DNA from: Rhodococcus phenolicus
GTDB lineage: Bacteria; Actinomycetota; Actinomycetes; Mycobacteriales; Mycobacteriaceae
DNA: 64,000 bases
NCBI RefSeq assembly: GCF_001646785.1
Contig: NZ_LRRH01000127.1
Span: forward strand, 1-64,000
Direction: 5' to 3'
Under the pieces are notes generated by a model. That model saw only the letters and a program-made list of their open reading frames with translations. It made no database searches and had not been told where the DNA came from. The position numbers and the translations under genes were made by a program. Positions 25,402 to 34,597 of the stretch are shown here, piece after piece (the stretch's first letter is position 1; each line of letters starts with the position of its first letter).

Positions 25402-26310
25402 TCAGGACGAGGCGGGAACCTCGGCCGGGGCGACGACCTGAGGGATGGCGTCGGCGCTGATCGCCATGATCTCGTCGAACCGGTCGGCAACGGTGTCGAC
25501 CGTCAGGGCCGGGTCGTGGATTCCGGCCGTGTTGACGAGGGCGAGGCGGTTGACGATACCTCCCGCAACGTTGAACACTTCGCCGGTGACGGTGCAGGCC
25601 GGATGGACGAGGTAGGCCGCAACCGGTGCGACGTGCTCGGGCCGCAGCTGGGTGCGCATGTACTCCATCACCTCCGGGGAAAGGGAATCCGCAGAGGCCT
25701 CCGCCATGCGGGTACCCGCACCCGGTGCGAGGGCGTTGACCAACACACCCGAGGCCAGACCCTCGACCGCGAGGTTACGGGTGAGCCCGAACAGAGCACC
25801 CTTCGAACCGCCGTAGTGCGACATGTCCGGATTACCCAGCATCGCTTGTGAAATGGTGTTCACCACGCGACCGGCCGGCGACTTGATCAGATGCGGCCAC
25901 GCCGCACGGCACAGGCGCAGCGGGCCGAAGTAGTGGACGTCCAGGTGACGCTGGTACTCCTCGTAGGGAACCTCGTCGAATCGCGCAGTGCGGACGATGC
26001 CGGCGTTGTTGATCACCGCGTCCAGCTGCCCGAACTCCGACAGTGCGATGTCGACGAGGGCGTGGGCTCCCTCCTCGGTCGTGATGTCGGCGTTGCACGG
26101 CACGGCGCGTCCACCGGCCGCAGTGATCGCTTCGGCGACCTCGCGGGCGGGGTCGCCCTCTTCGACGCCGGAGCCGTCGATGGTGGCGCCGAGATCACCG
26201 ACGACCACAGCGGCACCGCGGGAAGCGAGCAGCTCGGCGTGTGCCCGGCCGATGCCGCGGCCTGCACCGGTGATGACGACCACGCGGTCGGAGAAGTCCA
26301 GTGTTGTCAT
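25402..26310 (-). CDS. Short-chain dehydrogenase/reductase, Hsd4A/MFE-2-like
   Basis: 302 residues. T-G-A-G-R-G-I-G at 14-21, N-N-A-G at 101-104, Ser154, Tyr166 and Lys170 (Y-G-G-S-K). The G-D-L-G-A...A-A-G-G insert after strand 2 and the extended C-terminus resemble the dehydrogenase part of peroxisomal-type multifunctional enzyme 2 and 17-beta-HSD4-like proteins. Probable 3-hydroxyacyl-CoA or 17-beta-hydroxysteroid oxidation. ATG at 26310 has AGGA 6 bases upstream. Second gene of the SMP-30/P450 operon. Confidence 0.82.
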   Translation of the reverse strand: MTTLDFSDRVVVITGAGRGIGRAHAELLASRGAAVVVGDLGATIDGSGVEEGDPAREVAEAITAAGGRAVPCNADITTEEGAHALVDIALSEFGQLDAVINNAGIVRTARFDEVPYEEYQRHLDVHYFGPLRLCRAAWPHLIKSPAGRVVNTISQAMLGNPDMSHYGGSKGALFGLTRNLAVEGLASGVLVNALAPGAGTRMAEASADSLSPEVMEYMRTQLRPEHVAPVAAYLVHPACTVTGEVFNVAGGIVNRLALVNTAGIHDPALTVDTVADRFDEIMAISADAIPQVVAPAEVPASS

Positions 26311-26345
26311 GAATTGTCCTCGAATGTGATGGGAGCAGTGGGCTG

Positions 26346-27293
26346 TCAGGGACGGGTTGCGCCGCCCCGCGCGGAGACGTCGGCAACCCAGATGCTGCCC
26401 AGCGCCTCCCGGGCCGACTTCTCGAAGTCGAACACCTCGACACCGACAGTCATGCAAAGCGTCGAGCGGTCGGGTCCGCCGAGCAGGCACGCCGAGGCAA
26501 CGCCGTTCTCCAGGGGAAGCGGGATCGCGTCGGTCATCCCGTTCTCGGTGAAGCGGGCGACATAGCCGCTGCCCGGCATTGCCGCCCACACACCGCCGTC
26601 CTCGTCGAGTCCGATCCCGTCGGGCAGGAACGGGCAGGTGGCGAAGGCACGGGGGTTGGACAACGTGCCGTCTGCCGCACGGTCGATGACCGTGATCTTC
26701 TGGGCCATCACTTCGGCGGTGAAGACCTTCGTTCCGTCTGCGCTGATAGCAATACCGTTGGCGCACAGCAGAGGCCCGACCTCGTCTGCCGTGGAGGCGG
26801 TACCGTCGGGTTCGACGACGATGAGAGGAGACGGCACCGGATCCTGCCCTGCGAAGAGATCGAATCCGAGCTGGGTCACGTAGGCACGTCCGTCTGCATC
26901 GACAACCATGTCGTTGATCGCGGCCTGTGCGAAGCCGGAAACGTCGGCGAGGACTTCGAGGTCCTCAGGGCCGTTCCCGCCGTGCACGAGGACGAGCTTC
27001 TCGTGCATGGAGGTGACGATGAGCCGTCCGTCCGGAAGCCACCCGAAGCCGCCGAGAACGATCGGCACGTCGGTGCCCGCACGACGCCCCGAGGCGTCCA
27101 CCACGACCGTCGCGTTTCCTTCGGCATCGAGGGTCTTCAACGTTGCGGTGTACATGTCGGAGAACCAGAACGTGTCGTTGTGCCAGCGCGGGCACTCCGG
27201 CCACGAGAAGCCGGTCGCGATCTTGCGGGGTTCGACGACGCGCGCGCCCGCTTCGGCGACGGCGGCAGCGGTGTCGGCAACTACGTTGGTCAT
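26346..27293 (-). CDS. SMP-30/gluconolactonase-like lactonase
   Basis: 315 residues, six-bladed propeller of the SGL family. Candidate divalent-metal ligands are Glu in S-W-P-E-C-P-R-W, Asn in A-I-N-D-M-V-V and Asp in P-D-G-I-G-L-D, the positions known for SMP-30. Predicted lactone hydrolysis in the cytoplasm. A lactonase next to a P450 and in a region with two Baeyer-Villiger enzymes suggests opening of a steroid lactone (inference). ATG at 27293; the frame upstream to 27410 covers the promoter. First gene of the operon. Confidence 0.82.
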   Translation of the reverse strand: MTNVVADTAAAVAEAGARVVEPRKIATGFSWPECPRWHNDTFWFSDMYTATLKTLDAEGNATVVVDASGRRAGTDVPIVLGGFGWLPDGRLIVTSMHEKLVLVHGGNGPEDLEVLADVSGFAQAAINDMVVDADGRAYVTQLGFDLFAGQDPVPSPLIVVEPDGTASTADEVGPLLCANGIAISADGTKVFTAEVMAQKITVIDRAADGTLSNPRAFATCPFLPDGIGLDEDGGVWAAMPGSGYVARFTENGMTDAIPLPLENGVASACLLGGPDRSTLCMTVGVEVFDFEKSAREALGSIWVADVSARGGATRP

Positions 27294-27439
27294 GTCGAGC
27301 CTTCCAGTGAGGGAGACCGGGCGCAGGTGTCCTGCGGTGCGGTAATGCGAAGCGTGACTACGGCTCAGGAAGCCGTGAACAATGTCACAACAACTGTCAT
27401 GTGGGACCATATGTTTCGAAAAATGCCGTGGACGGGGGC

Positions 27440-27453
27440 ATCCCGCTGAGCGG
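27440..27453 (-). promoter_or_regulatory. Regulon box C, upstream of the SMP-30/P450 operon
   Basis: Gene-sense CCGCTCAGCGGGAT, then GC and CCCCGTCCACGGC. This 29-base arrangement is nearly repeated at box D. Located about 150 bases before the start codon. Confidence 0.65.
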
Positions 27454-27506
27454 TCAGCTTCCTCGCGACGGTTGTGGGCATGTGCGGATGTGCTCGTCCG
27501 CGGTGT

Positions 27507-28298
27507 TCAGAGCACGCTCCTCATCTGCTTGGCGACCAGATTCGTCGCCCAACGAGGCGCAAGGCGGACGAGGCGATCGAGCAGGTTGGCGTCCTGGCCG
27601 ACAAGGACACGGAAACTGCCTTTCTCCATGCCGGAGACGATCAGTTCGGCTGTGCGTTCGGGCGTGGTTGCCCTCACCTTTCTGCCGCCCGCATCGATCA
27701 TCGCGACGCCGGAGTTGCCGCTCAGGTTGGTGCTGATATTGCCGGGAAACACCGTGGTGACGGACACATTGCTATCGGCGAGTTCCTGGTAGAGCCCCTC
27801 GCTGAACTGCTTGACCGCCCCTTTGGTCGTGCTGTAGATCGTCTGTCCCGCGAACGGGAGCAACCCGGACAGGCTCGAGATGTTCACCAGCCCGGCCTCC
27901 GGGCGCTTCTTCAGTTCGGGTACGAACGTCAGACACATGTTCATGACGCCCCACAGATTGACCTGCACGACCCGCTCGATCTCGCTTCGTTCGAGATCGA
28001 GGACCGGTACGAATCTGTGGATCACGCCTGCGACGTTGATCAGTCCGTCGATCTGCCCGTGCTCGGCGGTGACTGCCGCGGGCAACGCACCGACGACGGT
28101 CGAATCCGTGACGTCGGCGACGTGGAGCGAGACACGCGCGGCCCGGTCGCCGGCAAGCTCGCGGGTCTCGTGCAACCAGTCCTCCTTCAGGTCGACGAGC
28201 GCTACGCGCGCGCCCCGTTCGAGCAGCGTCAGAGCTGTCTGTCGTCCGATACCGTTGCCGGCTCCGGTGACGACGACGACCTTTCCGTCCAGTCTCAT
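27507..28298 (-). CDS. Short-chain dehydrogenase/reductase
   Basis: 263 residues. T-G-A-G-N-G-I-G at 11-18, S-S at 141-142, Tyr155 and Lys159 (Y-S-T-T-K). The C-terminal extension (R-L-A-P-R-W-A-T-N-L-V-A-K-Q-M) is amphipathic, as in classical SDRs that associate with membranes. ATG at 28298 is preceded by AAAGGA. It follows the LivF gene after 122 bases that include an inverted repeat (box O), so it may have its own promoter. Specific substrate unknown. Confidence 0.83.
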   Translation of the reverse strand: MRLDGKVVVVTGAGNGIGRQTALTLLERGARVALVDLKEDWLHETRELAGDRAARVSLHVADVTDSTVVGALPAAVTAEHGQIDGLINVAGVIHRFVPVLDLERSEIERVVQVNLWGVMNMCLTFVPELKKRPEAGLVNISSLSGLLPFAGQTIYSTTKGAVKQFSEGLYQELADSNVSVTTVFPGNISTNLSGNSGVAMIDAGGRKVRATTPERTAELIVSGMEKGSFRVLVGQDANLLDRLVRLAPRWATNLVAKQMRSVL

Positions 28299-28382
28299 AC
28301 GGTCCTTTCTCCTGGGGGTGACGCGTGTTGCGGCACCGCACACTCACCGTCTACCGGACGAACTGCGCCGGAAGGCAGCTCC

Positions 28383-28396
28383 CGACCGCAGAGCGG
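28383..28396 (-). promoter_or_regulatory. Regulon box O (weaker), upstream of SDR
   Basis: Gene-sense CCGCTCTGCGGTCG, inside the inverted repeat CTCCCG-N9-CGGGAG (28379-28399). Located 85-98 bases before the SDR start. Confidence 0.4.
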
Positions 28397-28420
28397 GAGA
28401 CCGAATGCGCTCCTCCGGGA

Positions 28421-29176
28421 TCACGAGCTCACGACGTGCGTGTCCTTCGTCGCGCTGTGCTCCTGCGCAGAACCCAGATAGGCGTGTTCGATCCGCACCG
28501 GATCGGACCTGAGGGACGATGCCGACTCCGCCAGAGCCACCGAGCCGTGCACCAGCACGACGGCTTCGTCGGCAACATCGAGCGCGAGGCGCACGTGCTG
28601 CTCGACCAGGACGACGGACATCTCCCGTTCCTTCGCCAGACGCCGCAAGACCGTCAGGATCTCGTCGACGATCACCGGGGCCAGCCCCATGCTCAATTCG
28701 TCGATCAGCAGCACCTTCGGCCGCTGGAGGATCGCCCGGCCGATGGCGAGCATCTGCTGCTCGCCGCCGGAAAGACGTCCCGCGGCGACACCGAGCCTCT
28801 TGTCGAGCGCCGGAAAGTACTCGAGTACCTCGTCGACGGCGCCGGATCGACGACGACGCTCACGCACTGCAAGACGCAGATTGTTGGTCGTGGTCAACTC
28901 GCGAAAGAGCGCCCGGTCGTCGGGAACGAGCACCATTCCGGACCGCACCGCGTCACGTGGACGGCCGGCGGTCACCGCCGAGCCGTCCACGAGAACTTCG
29001 CCGTCGAACCGGGGAAGCAGGCCCGCGAGGGAGAGCAGCAACGTGGTCTTGCCCGCGCCGTTGGGCCCCAGAAGACAGGTGATCGTCCCTTTCTCCACCT
29101 CCAACTCCACATCTCGGACGCAGGGCCGCTGCTGGAGATAACCCGTCGAGAGGTTCCGAATCGTCAGTCTGCTCAC
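28421..29176 (-). CDS. Branched-chain amino acid-type ABC transporter ATPase (LivF-like)
   Basis: 251 residues. Walker A G-P-N-G-A-G-K-T-T, signature L-S-G-G-E-Q-Q, Walker B V-L-L-I-D-E-L and switch His in V-E-Q-H. GTG at 29176 overlaps the stop of the fused permease/ATPase gene (GTGA). Second ATPase of a HAAT-family importer. In this region the cargo is probably a steroid or aliphatic/aromatic acid rather than an amino acid (inference from context and box D). Confidence 0.88.
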   Translation of the reverse strand: MSRLTIRNLSTGYLQQRPCVRDVELEVEKGTITCLLGPNGAGKTTLLLSLAGLLPRFDGEVLVDGSAVTAGRPRDAVRSGMVLVPDDRALFRELTTTNNLRLAVRERRRRSGAVDEVLEYFPALDKRLGVAAGRLSGGEQQMLAIGRAILQRPKVLLIDELSMGLAPVIVDEILTVLRRLAKEREMSVVLVEQHVRLALDVADEAVVLVHGSVALAESASSLRSDPVRIEHAYLGSAQEHSATKDTHVVSS

Positions 29177-31971
29177 GAGAGCGCCTCCTGTGCATCATGT
29201 TTGGGAGCGGCCGCGAGTTCGGGGATCGCGTCGTGCTCGAGATCCGCCTGATCGACCGGGAGACCCAGGTAGGCACTGATCACTCGCTCGTCTGCCCGGA
29301 CCTCCTCCGGAGTGCCGCAGGCCACGACCCTGCCGAGATCGAGAACGACGACTCGATCGCAGATGGTCAGAACCAGTTCCATGTCGTGGTCGACGAGCAG
29401 AATCGACGTCCCTGCGTCGCGGGCGGCACGAAGACGCTCGCCGAGCCAGCGGCTCTCCGCACTGTCCAGGCCCGCGGCCGGTTCGTCGAGCAGGGCCACC
29501 TTCGGAGAAGCGACCAGCACGCGGGCCACCGACACCAGCTGGCGTCTGCCCTGCGACAGGGTCGATACCTCGGCATCTGCGACGTCGCCGAGCCCCACGG
29601 TTTCGAGGACCGCACGCACTCGCTCCGCGACTGCCGGCGTGGAGGACTCGTCACCTCGCGCCGCACCCACCGTCACATTTTCGGCGACCGACAGATCGTC
29701 GTACAGTTCGACGTCCTGGAAACTGCGGCCGAGACCACTTCTGCTGAGCCGGTACGGTCGTAGACTGCTGACGTCGGCACCGTCCAGGACGACTGTTCCG
29801 GTCGCCGCCGCGAAACCGGTGATCGCGTCGATGACCGTGGTTTTGCCCGCGCCGTTCGGTCCGATCAGTCCGACGATCTCGCCACGTCGGACGTCGAAGG
29901 TGACATCCGATGCTGCTTGGACCGCACCGTATTTCACGCTGACCCCCTGCACCGACAGGAGCACGTCGCCTGTCGGGGACAGCGGTGTCCGCGCAGTCGC
30001 CGGCTCGGTGCGACGCTCCTCGTTCCCGGTGCTCACCGCAATCTTCCGGGCGGCGGGCCAAGGGATTCGGGGGAGTTTGCCCGCGATCCCGTCGGGATTG
30101 ACCATGATCGTGACTATCAGCAGAATGCCACTGATCACCGCGTAGTACTCGCCGATGTTCAGGAAGCGGTCGACAAGCAGGTACAGCAACCCGCCGGGTG
30201 CGATGATCCCGGCCAGGACGGCGCCCGTGATGGACGTGATGCCCGCGATGTACATGATCGCGAACAGGGTGATTCCCAGGAACACGGTGAACGGTTCCGG
30301 TGTCGCCAACGTCTGCTGATAGGCCATCAGCGAACCGGCGAGGCCGGCAAGGAACGCGCCGATCGCGAAGGCTGCCAGTTTCGTACGTGGAACGTTGATT
30401 CCCGATGCCGCGGCCGACCGCTCGTTCGCCCGGACCGCCAGCATGTCCGTTCCGAGGCGGCTTCGCCGCAGCCATGCGACGCCGAGGGCAGCAGCCACGA
30501 GCACACCCAGGCACATCAGAGCAAAAGCGAGCCTCGGATAGGCTTCTCCTGCACCGATTCCCAGATCGACGCCGAATATTCTCGGTACGTCCACCGGGGC
30601 ACCGGCGACACCGCCGTTGAGTTGCGGATTACGGAACCAGAAGGCCTCCAGGAACACTGCCAGCGCGAGCGTGACCACTGTGAGGGGCAGCCCTCGCACA
30701 CGGAGTGCCGGCAGCCCGATCACGACACCGATCACCATTGCGAACAGCGCGCCGATGAGCGGAGCGAACGGAAACGGGATCCCGAGATGCGTGTTGAGCA
30801 CGCTGATCGAGTAGGCGCCCACTCCGGCCAGCGTGAGCTGCGCCAGAGAGACCTGCCCGGTATAGCCGGTGACGACCACCTGGGAGAGAGCGATCACGGC
30901 GAAGATGATGCTGCTGACGATCGCGGCACGGTAACTGCCGCTGGTCACCAGTAGGCCCACAACGACCACTGCGATCGCGAGGAGACCGGGCGCAAGGATC
31001 CGCTCGGGACGCGGGGCACGACCCAGCCGCTGTCGGACGATGCTGCCGCGGTCGGGCAGCGGCCGCCCCTTGAACACCAGAAACACCAGAATCAACAACA
31101 ACGGAATGGCTTCGGCCATGCCCGCACGCGGGAACCAGTCGAAGTTCGCCTGCAGATTCGTGGTCTCGGCCTGCAGCGACCCGATCACGATGCCGGCGAC
31201 GACGGTCAGCCAGATCGAGCGGAAATTGCCGACGAGGGTGGCGGCGAGTGCAGGGACGATGAACATCGAGTACGCAATGGGATTCAGTGCCACGATCGGC
31301 GCGATGAGAATGCCTCCGAGTCCGGCGACCACGGACGACAGCGCCCAGTTGCTGAACGCGATCCGGTCCGGCGACAGCCCGGTGAGATAGGCACCTTTCT
31401 CCGACTCGGCGGCAGCCTCCGTCGCGATCCCGAAGCGGGTGAAGCGGAACACCAGGGTGGCGGCCAGCGCAATCACAATGATGGTGACGGCCAGCCAGAT
31501 TCGGTCGGTCGGCGCCTGCCGGGAGCCGATCGCGATGCTGTCGAGAGCGAAGATCGGTTCCACCGCGACGATTTCCGTTCCGACACGCAGAGCGATCAAA
31601 GCCTGGAGCACGATCATCAGGCCGATGGACGCGACAGCTTTGGCGATGACCGGCGCATGACGAAGCGGCCGGAAGATCAGCGCATAGAAGATCACACCGA
31701 GTAGTGCCGCGACCACGAGCGACACGGCCATGGCCGGGGCAACCCCGAGCGGTCCACCGAGATCGACCGTTCTGGGGAGCCCCGGAATCGGGACCATCAG
31801 CTCACCCGTGCGCAACAACGCGTACGTATAGGCGGTGTAGAGGGCCACCGCACCGGTGGCGAAATTGACGACACCGGAACTCTTGAATGTCATCACGAGC
31901 GCCAGTCCGATGGCGGCGTACACGGCACCGTTGCCGAGGCCCAGCACGAGATAGGCGAGATGGTCGGTCAT
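29173..31971 (-). CDS. LivH-LivM-LivG fusion: ABC importer permease-permease-ATPase
   Basis: 932 residues in one frame. Residues about 1-295 form a LivH permease (G-L-A-L-V-M-T-F-K-S-S-G-V-V-N-F-A-T-G), about 320-640 a LivM permease (T-G-Y-T-G-Q-V-S-L-A-Q), and about 670-930 a LivG ATPase with Walker A G-P-N-G-A-G-K-T-T, signature L-S-Q-G-R-R-Q and Walker B V-A-L-L-D-E-P. Normally these are three polypeptides; the first fusion joint (around 300-320) and the second (640-670) are Arg/Pro- and Glu/Thr-rich linkers. Both permeases and one ATPase therefore come in fixed 1:1:1 ratio. ATG at 31971, 33 bases after the binding-protein gene. Confidence 0.9.
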   Translation of the reverse strand: MTDHLAYLVLGLGNGAVYAAIGLALVMTFKSSGVVNFATGAVALYTAYTYALLRTGELMVPIPGLPRTVDLGGPLGVAPAMAVSLVVAALLGVIFYALIFRPLRHAPVIAKAVASIGLMIVLQALIALRVGTEIVAVEPIFALDSIAIGSRQAPTDRIWLAVTIIVIALAATLVFRFTRFGIATEAAAESEKGAYLTGLSPDRIAFSNWALSSVVAGLGGILIAPIVALNPIAYSMFIVPALAATLVGNFRSIWLTVVAGIVIGSLQAETTNLQANFDWFPRAGMAEAIPLLLILVFLVFKGRPLPDRGSIVRQRLGRAPRPERILAPGLLAIAVVVVGLLVTSGSYRAAIVSSIIFAVIALSQVVVTGYTGQVSLAQLTLAGVGAYSISVLNTHLGIPFPFAPLIGALFAMVIGVVIGLPALRVRGLPLTVVTLALAVFLEAFWFRNPQLNGGVAGAPVDVPRIFGVDLGIGAGEAYPRLAFALMCLGVLVAAALGVAWLRRSRLGTDMLAVRANERSAAASGINVPRTKLAAFAIGAFLAGLAGSLMAYQQTLATPEPFTVFLGITLFAIMYIAGITSITGAVLAGIIAPGGLLYLLVDRFLNIGEYYAVISGILLIVTIMVNPDGIAGKLPRIPWPAARKIAVSTGNEERRTEPATARTPLSPTGDVLLSVQGVSVKYGAVQAASDVTFDVRRGEIVGLIGPNGAGKTTVIDAITGFAAATGTVVLDGADVSSLRPYRLSRSGLGRSFQDVELYDDLSVAENVTVGAARGDESSTPAVAERVRAVLETVGLGDVADAEVSTLSQGRRQLVSVARVLVASPKVALLDEPAAGLDSAESRWLGERLRAARDAGTSILLVDHDMELVLTICDRVVVLDLGRVVACGTPEEVRADERVISAYLGLPVDQADLEHDAIPELAAAPKHDAQEALS

Positions 31972-32004
31972 ATTGCTTCCTTGTGAGGTTTTCCGGCCGG
32001 ACCG

Positions 32005-33246
32005 TCAGCCCGTGACGGTGAGGTTCTCGGGGATGCCCTGATCGTTGATCTCACCGATCAGCATCTGCGAGGAACAGATCGACGGCATCATCGAGAATGC
32101 GGTCCCGTTGCAGGTGAACGTGATTCCGCCGCCCGCAGGCATTTCGACGTTCGCGGCGGTGCGCAGCGCCTGCTGGATCGACGCGGCATCCACCTCACCC
32201 GAAATGCCGGTCGTGGCGGCAGCGAGAGCCATCACCGTCTGATAGCCGGTCGAGCCGTACCCGGTCGGCGACAGGTCGGGGGCGTACTCGGCGAGAATCG
32301 ACCTGTACAACACTGTGTCGGGTCGCTCGGACAACGCATCCGTCGCGGTGATACCGATGTTGCCCTCGACGTTGTCGATACCGATCGCCTTGACGACGTT
32401 CTCGTCGAGACAGGTCGGAATCAGAACCTTCTTCACCGTCGGCGCGGTCGTCTGTACCGCTTTCAGCACAGACGTGCATGTGGCGGCATCGCCGATGAAG
32501 CTCACGCCATCGGGGTTGCTCGTCAATCCGGCCGTGACGACGGGCGTGGGGTCCGGGACGCCGAGAGGCATGGGCACGACTTCGAGCTCGACACCGAATC
32601 CTTGAAAGATCGGCTTGCCCATCTGGTCGATCATGGCCGCGATTCCGCCGCCGTCGCTGGCGAACATGGTGAACTTCGCCATTCCCTCCTGCTTGGCCGC
32701 GGTGGCGGCCGCTGTCAGAGTCCCGGGCAGCCCTGCGGAGAGGGATGCGACCTCGGGCGAGGTCAGTTCGATCGGCGCGACACCGTTGAGGGTGACGTAC
32801 GGGATTCCGGCGCCGATGACGATCGGAACGATGGCCGGTCCCTGCGACGTTCCCGGCGACAGGACGGCGGCGACCTTCTGCTCGACGAACTGATTCGCGC
32901 AGGCCGTCGCGGAGGTCGGCTCCTCCTGCTGCTTGCAGACGACGAGATCGACCGGTCGGCCGGCGAGCCCGCCGCCGTTGTTGTTGAGGTACTCGACCGC
33001 GGCTTCGGCTCCCTCCCGCATTTCCGGTAGTGACACCGCTGCCCCGCCCTCGGTCGAGACGAAACCGATCTTCACCGGCTCTCCGCCGGCAGGGTTGCTC
33101 GGCAACGCGGATGTGGACGCGACTTCTGCTGCGCCCTCCGGCGATTGGTCTCCGGCGCATGCAGCGGTGCCGAACATCGCGGCGAGCAACAGTGCGCTGG
33201 TCCCGGCGACAGTCCGGAACTGTCGATTTCGACCGCTCGAGTTCAT
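32005..33246 (-). CDS. LivK-type periplasmic-binding lipoprotein
   Basis: 413 residues. Signal peptide with lipobox F-G-T-A-A-C (Cys at about 30), then a type I periplasmic binding fold: P-V-K-I-G-F-V-S-T-E-G-G at the mature N-terminus and A-A-V-L-S-P-G-T-S. Extracellular, lipid-anchored receptor for the fused Liv transporter encoded immediately downstream. ATG at 33246 has AAGGAG 8 bases upstream. Contains several extra Cys that could form disulfides. Ligand unknown; regulation by box D suggests a steroid-derived compound. Confidence 0.88.
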   Translation of the reverse strand: MNSSGRNRQFRTVAGTSALLLAAMFGTAACAGDQSPEGAAEVASTSALPSNPAGGEPVKIGFVSTEGGAAVSLPEMREGAEAAVEYLNNNGGGLAGRPVDLVVCKQQEEPTSATACANQFVEQKVAAVLSPGTSQGPAIVPIVIGAGIPYVTLNGVAPIELTSPEVASLSAGLPGTLTAAATAAKQEGMAKFTMFASDGGGIAAMIDQMGKPIFQGFGVELEVVPMPLGVPDPTPVVTAGLTSNPDGVSFIGDAATCTSVLKAVQTTAPTVKKVLIPTCLDENVVKAIGIDNVEGNIGITATDALSERPDTVLYRSILAEYAPDLSPTGYGSTGYQTVMALAAATTGISGEVDAASIQQALRTAANVEMPAGGGITFTCNGTAFSMMPSICSSQMLIGEINDQGIPENLTVTG

Positions 33247-33381
33247 AACGTGGACTCCTTCAGACGATGGCAATGCCCGACTCGACGAGGTGCCGGACAC
33301 AGTTTCCGGATTGAGTGATCCAAGTCACTTCTGATTTGGCGGTGAATTATGCGTACACGAAAGAGCGCCGTGGACGGGAGC

Positions 33382-33395
33382 CTCCCGTTGAACGG
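33382..33395 (-). promoter_or_regulatory. Regulon box D, upstream of livK-like gene
   Basis: Gene-sense CCGTTCAACGGGAG, then GC and TCCCGTCCACGGC, almost the same 29-base element as box C. About 136-149 bases before the start codon, divergent with box E. Confidence 0.65.
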
Positions 33396-33531
33396 GACGC
33401 CCGTTGCAAAACCGATCCGCGCAGTACAGCGGCGGCAACTTCCCGAGACCCGCAGACCGGGCGGTGATATGTCGGTGTGGCTCCCATTCGACCGCGCGGG
33501 AGAGGTGCAACGGGAATCTCGATTCAGTGGC

Positions 33532-33545
33532 CCGCTCAGTGGGAG
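33532..33545 (+). promoter_or_regulatory. Regulon box E, upstream of SDR-VOC-SDR operon
   Basis: CCGCTCAGTGGGAG, then ACTCGGGTCCA. Located 100-113 bases before the SDR start at 33645. Confidence 0.6.
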
Positions 33546-33644
33546 ACTCGGGTCCATCCCGAGGAGTCCGGGCGTCACCCTTGCGGCCGGAGGGTTTCCG
33601 CGTCCCATCGGCGAACACATCGTCGAGAAAGTGAGCCAACGGAA

Positions 33645-34451
33645 ATGAGACAGCTTCGACGCTATGAGGGCCGTCGCGTGCTGGTCACCGGCGGCGGATC
33701 CGGTATCGGCCAGGAAACCGTGTTACGGATCCTCGCGGAAGGGGGCAGTGTCGTGGCAGCGGATGTCAGCGAAGCGGGATTACGCGACACACTGTCCAAG
33801 GCACACGATGCCGAGCATCGCCTGAGCACGACCGTGGTGGATGTCGGTGACGAGGATTCCGTGCGCGGCGGGACAGCCGAGGCTGTCCGTCACCTGGGCG
33901 GTCTCGATACATTGGTGAATGCCGCGGGTGTGTTGCGATCGGCCCATTTCGAGGAGACGACGCTCGCGGCTTTCGAGCATGTGCTGCGGGTCAACCTCGT
34001 CGGCACCTTCCTGGTGACCAGAGAATCGATCCCGGCATTGCGGGCGGGAGCGAGTCCCGCCGTGGTCAATTTCAGCTCGACGTCGGCGATGTTCGCTCAC
34101 CCGTACATGTCCGCCTATGCCGCATCCAAAGGCGGAATCCAGGCAATGACCCACTCGCTGGCGATGGAGTTCAGCAAGCAGGGCATCCGGTTCAATGCGG
34201 TGCAACCGGGCTCCATCTCCTCTGGAATGACCGACGGTACCGGCGAGGCACGCCGGAGCGTCGGACCGGGCTTGCCCGCGGACGCCGACTACACACTTTT
34301 CACCAAGATCTCGCCATCTCTACCGCTGGCCGACGGAGCGATGTTCGCCGGTCCGGATTCGGTGGCTGCGGTGGTTGCGATGCTCGGTTCTCCGGACGCC
34401 TACTTCATCACGGGAACCGAGGTGCGCATCGACGGCGGATCACATATGTGA
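33645..34451 (+). CDS. Short-chain dehydrogenase/reductase
   Basis: 268 residues. T-G-G-G-S-G-I-G at 15-22, N-A-A-G at 92-95, Ser144/145, Tyr158 and Lys162 (Y-A-A-S-K), closing G-T-E-V-R-I-D-G-G. Classical SDR of the 3-oxoacyl-ACP reductase/hydroxysteroid dehydrogenase type. The ATG at 33645 is chosen because the Rossmann strand follows; the upstream frame overlaps box E. Head of an SDR-VOC-SDR set. Confidence 0.83.
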   Translation: MRQLRRYEGRRVLVTGGGSGIGQETVLRILAEGGSVVAADVSEAGLRDTLSKAHDAEHRLSTTVVDVGDEDSVRGGTAEAVRHLGGLDTLVNAAGVLRSAHFEETTLAAFEHVLRVNLVGTFLVTRESIPALRAGASPAVVNFSSTSAMFAHPYMSAYAASKGGIQAMTHSLAMEFSKQGIRFNAVQPGSISSGMTDGTGEARRSVGPGLPADADYTLFTKISPSLPLADGAMFAGPDSVAAVVAMLGSPDAYFITGTEVRIDGGSHM

Positions 34452-34487
34452 GTGCCGCCGAGTGGGCCGGCAGCCGGAATCGACCGA

Positions 34488-34501
34488 CCGCTCAGTGGAA
34501 T
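34488..34501 (+). promoter_or_regulatory. Regulon box F, upstream of VOC-SDR pair
   Basis: CCGCTCAGTGGAAT, then CCGCCGTCGCCGC. Located 97-110 bases before the VOC start at 34598; the VOC-SDR pair may thus have its own promoter. Confidence 0.55.
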
Positions 34502-34597
34502 CCGCCGTCGCCGCATCGATCGGCGGCCGGTCCAATCGGGGTATGCATCCACCACCGTCCGGGGGACGGTGGACCCACCCCACACCCGGAGGATCCG

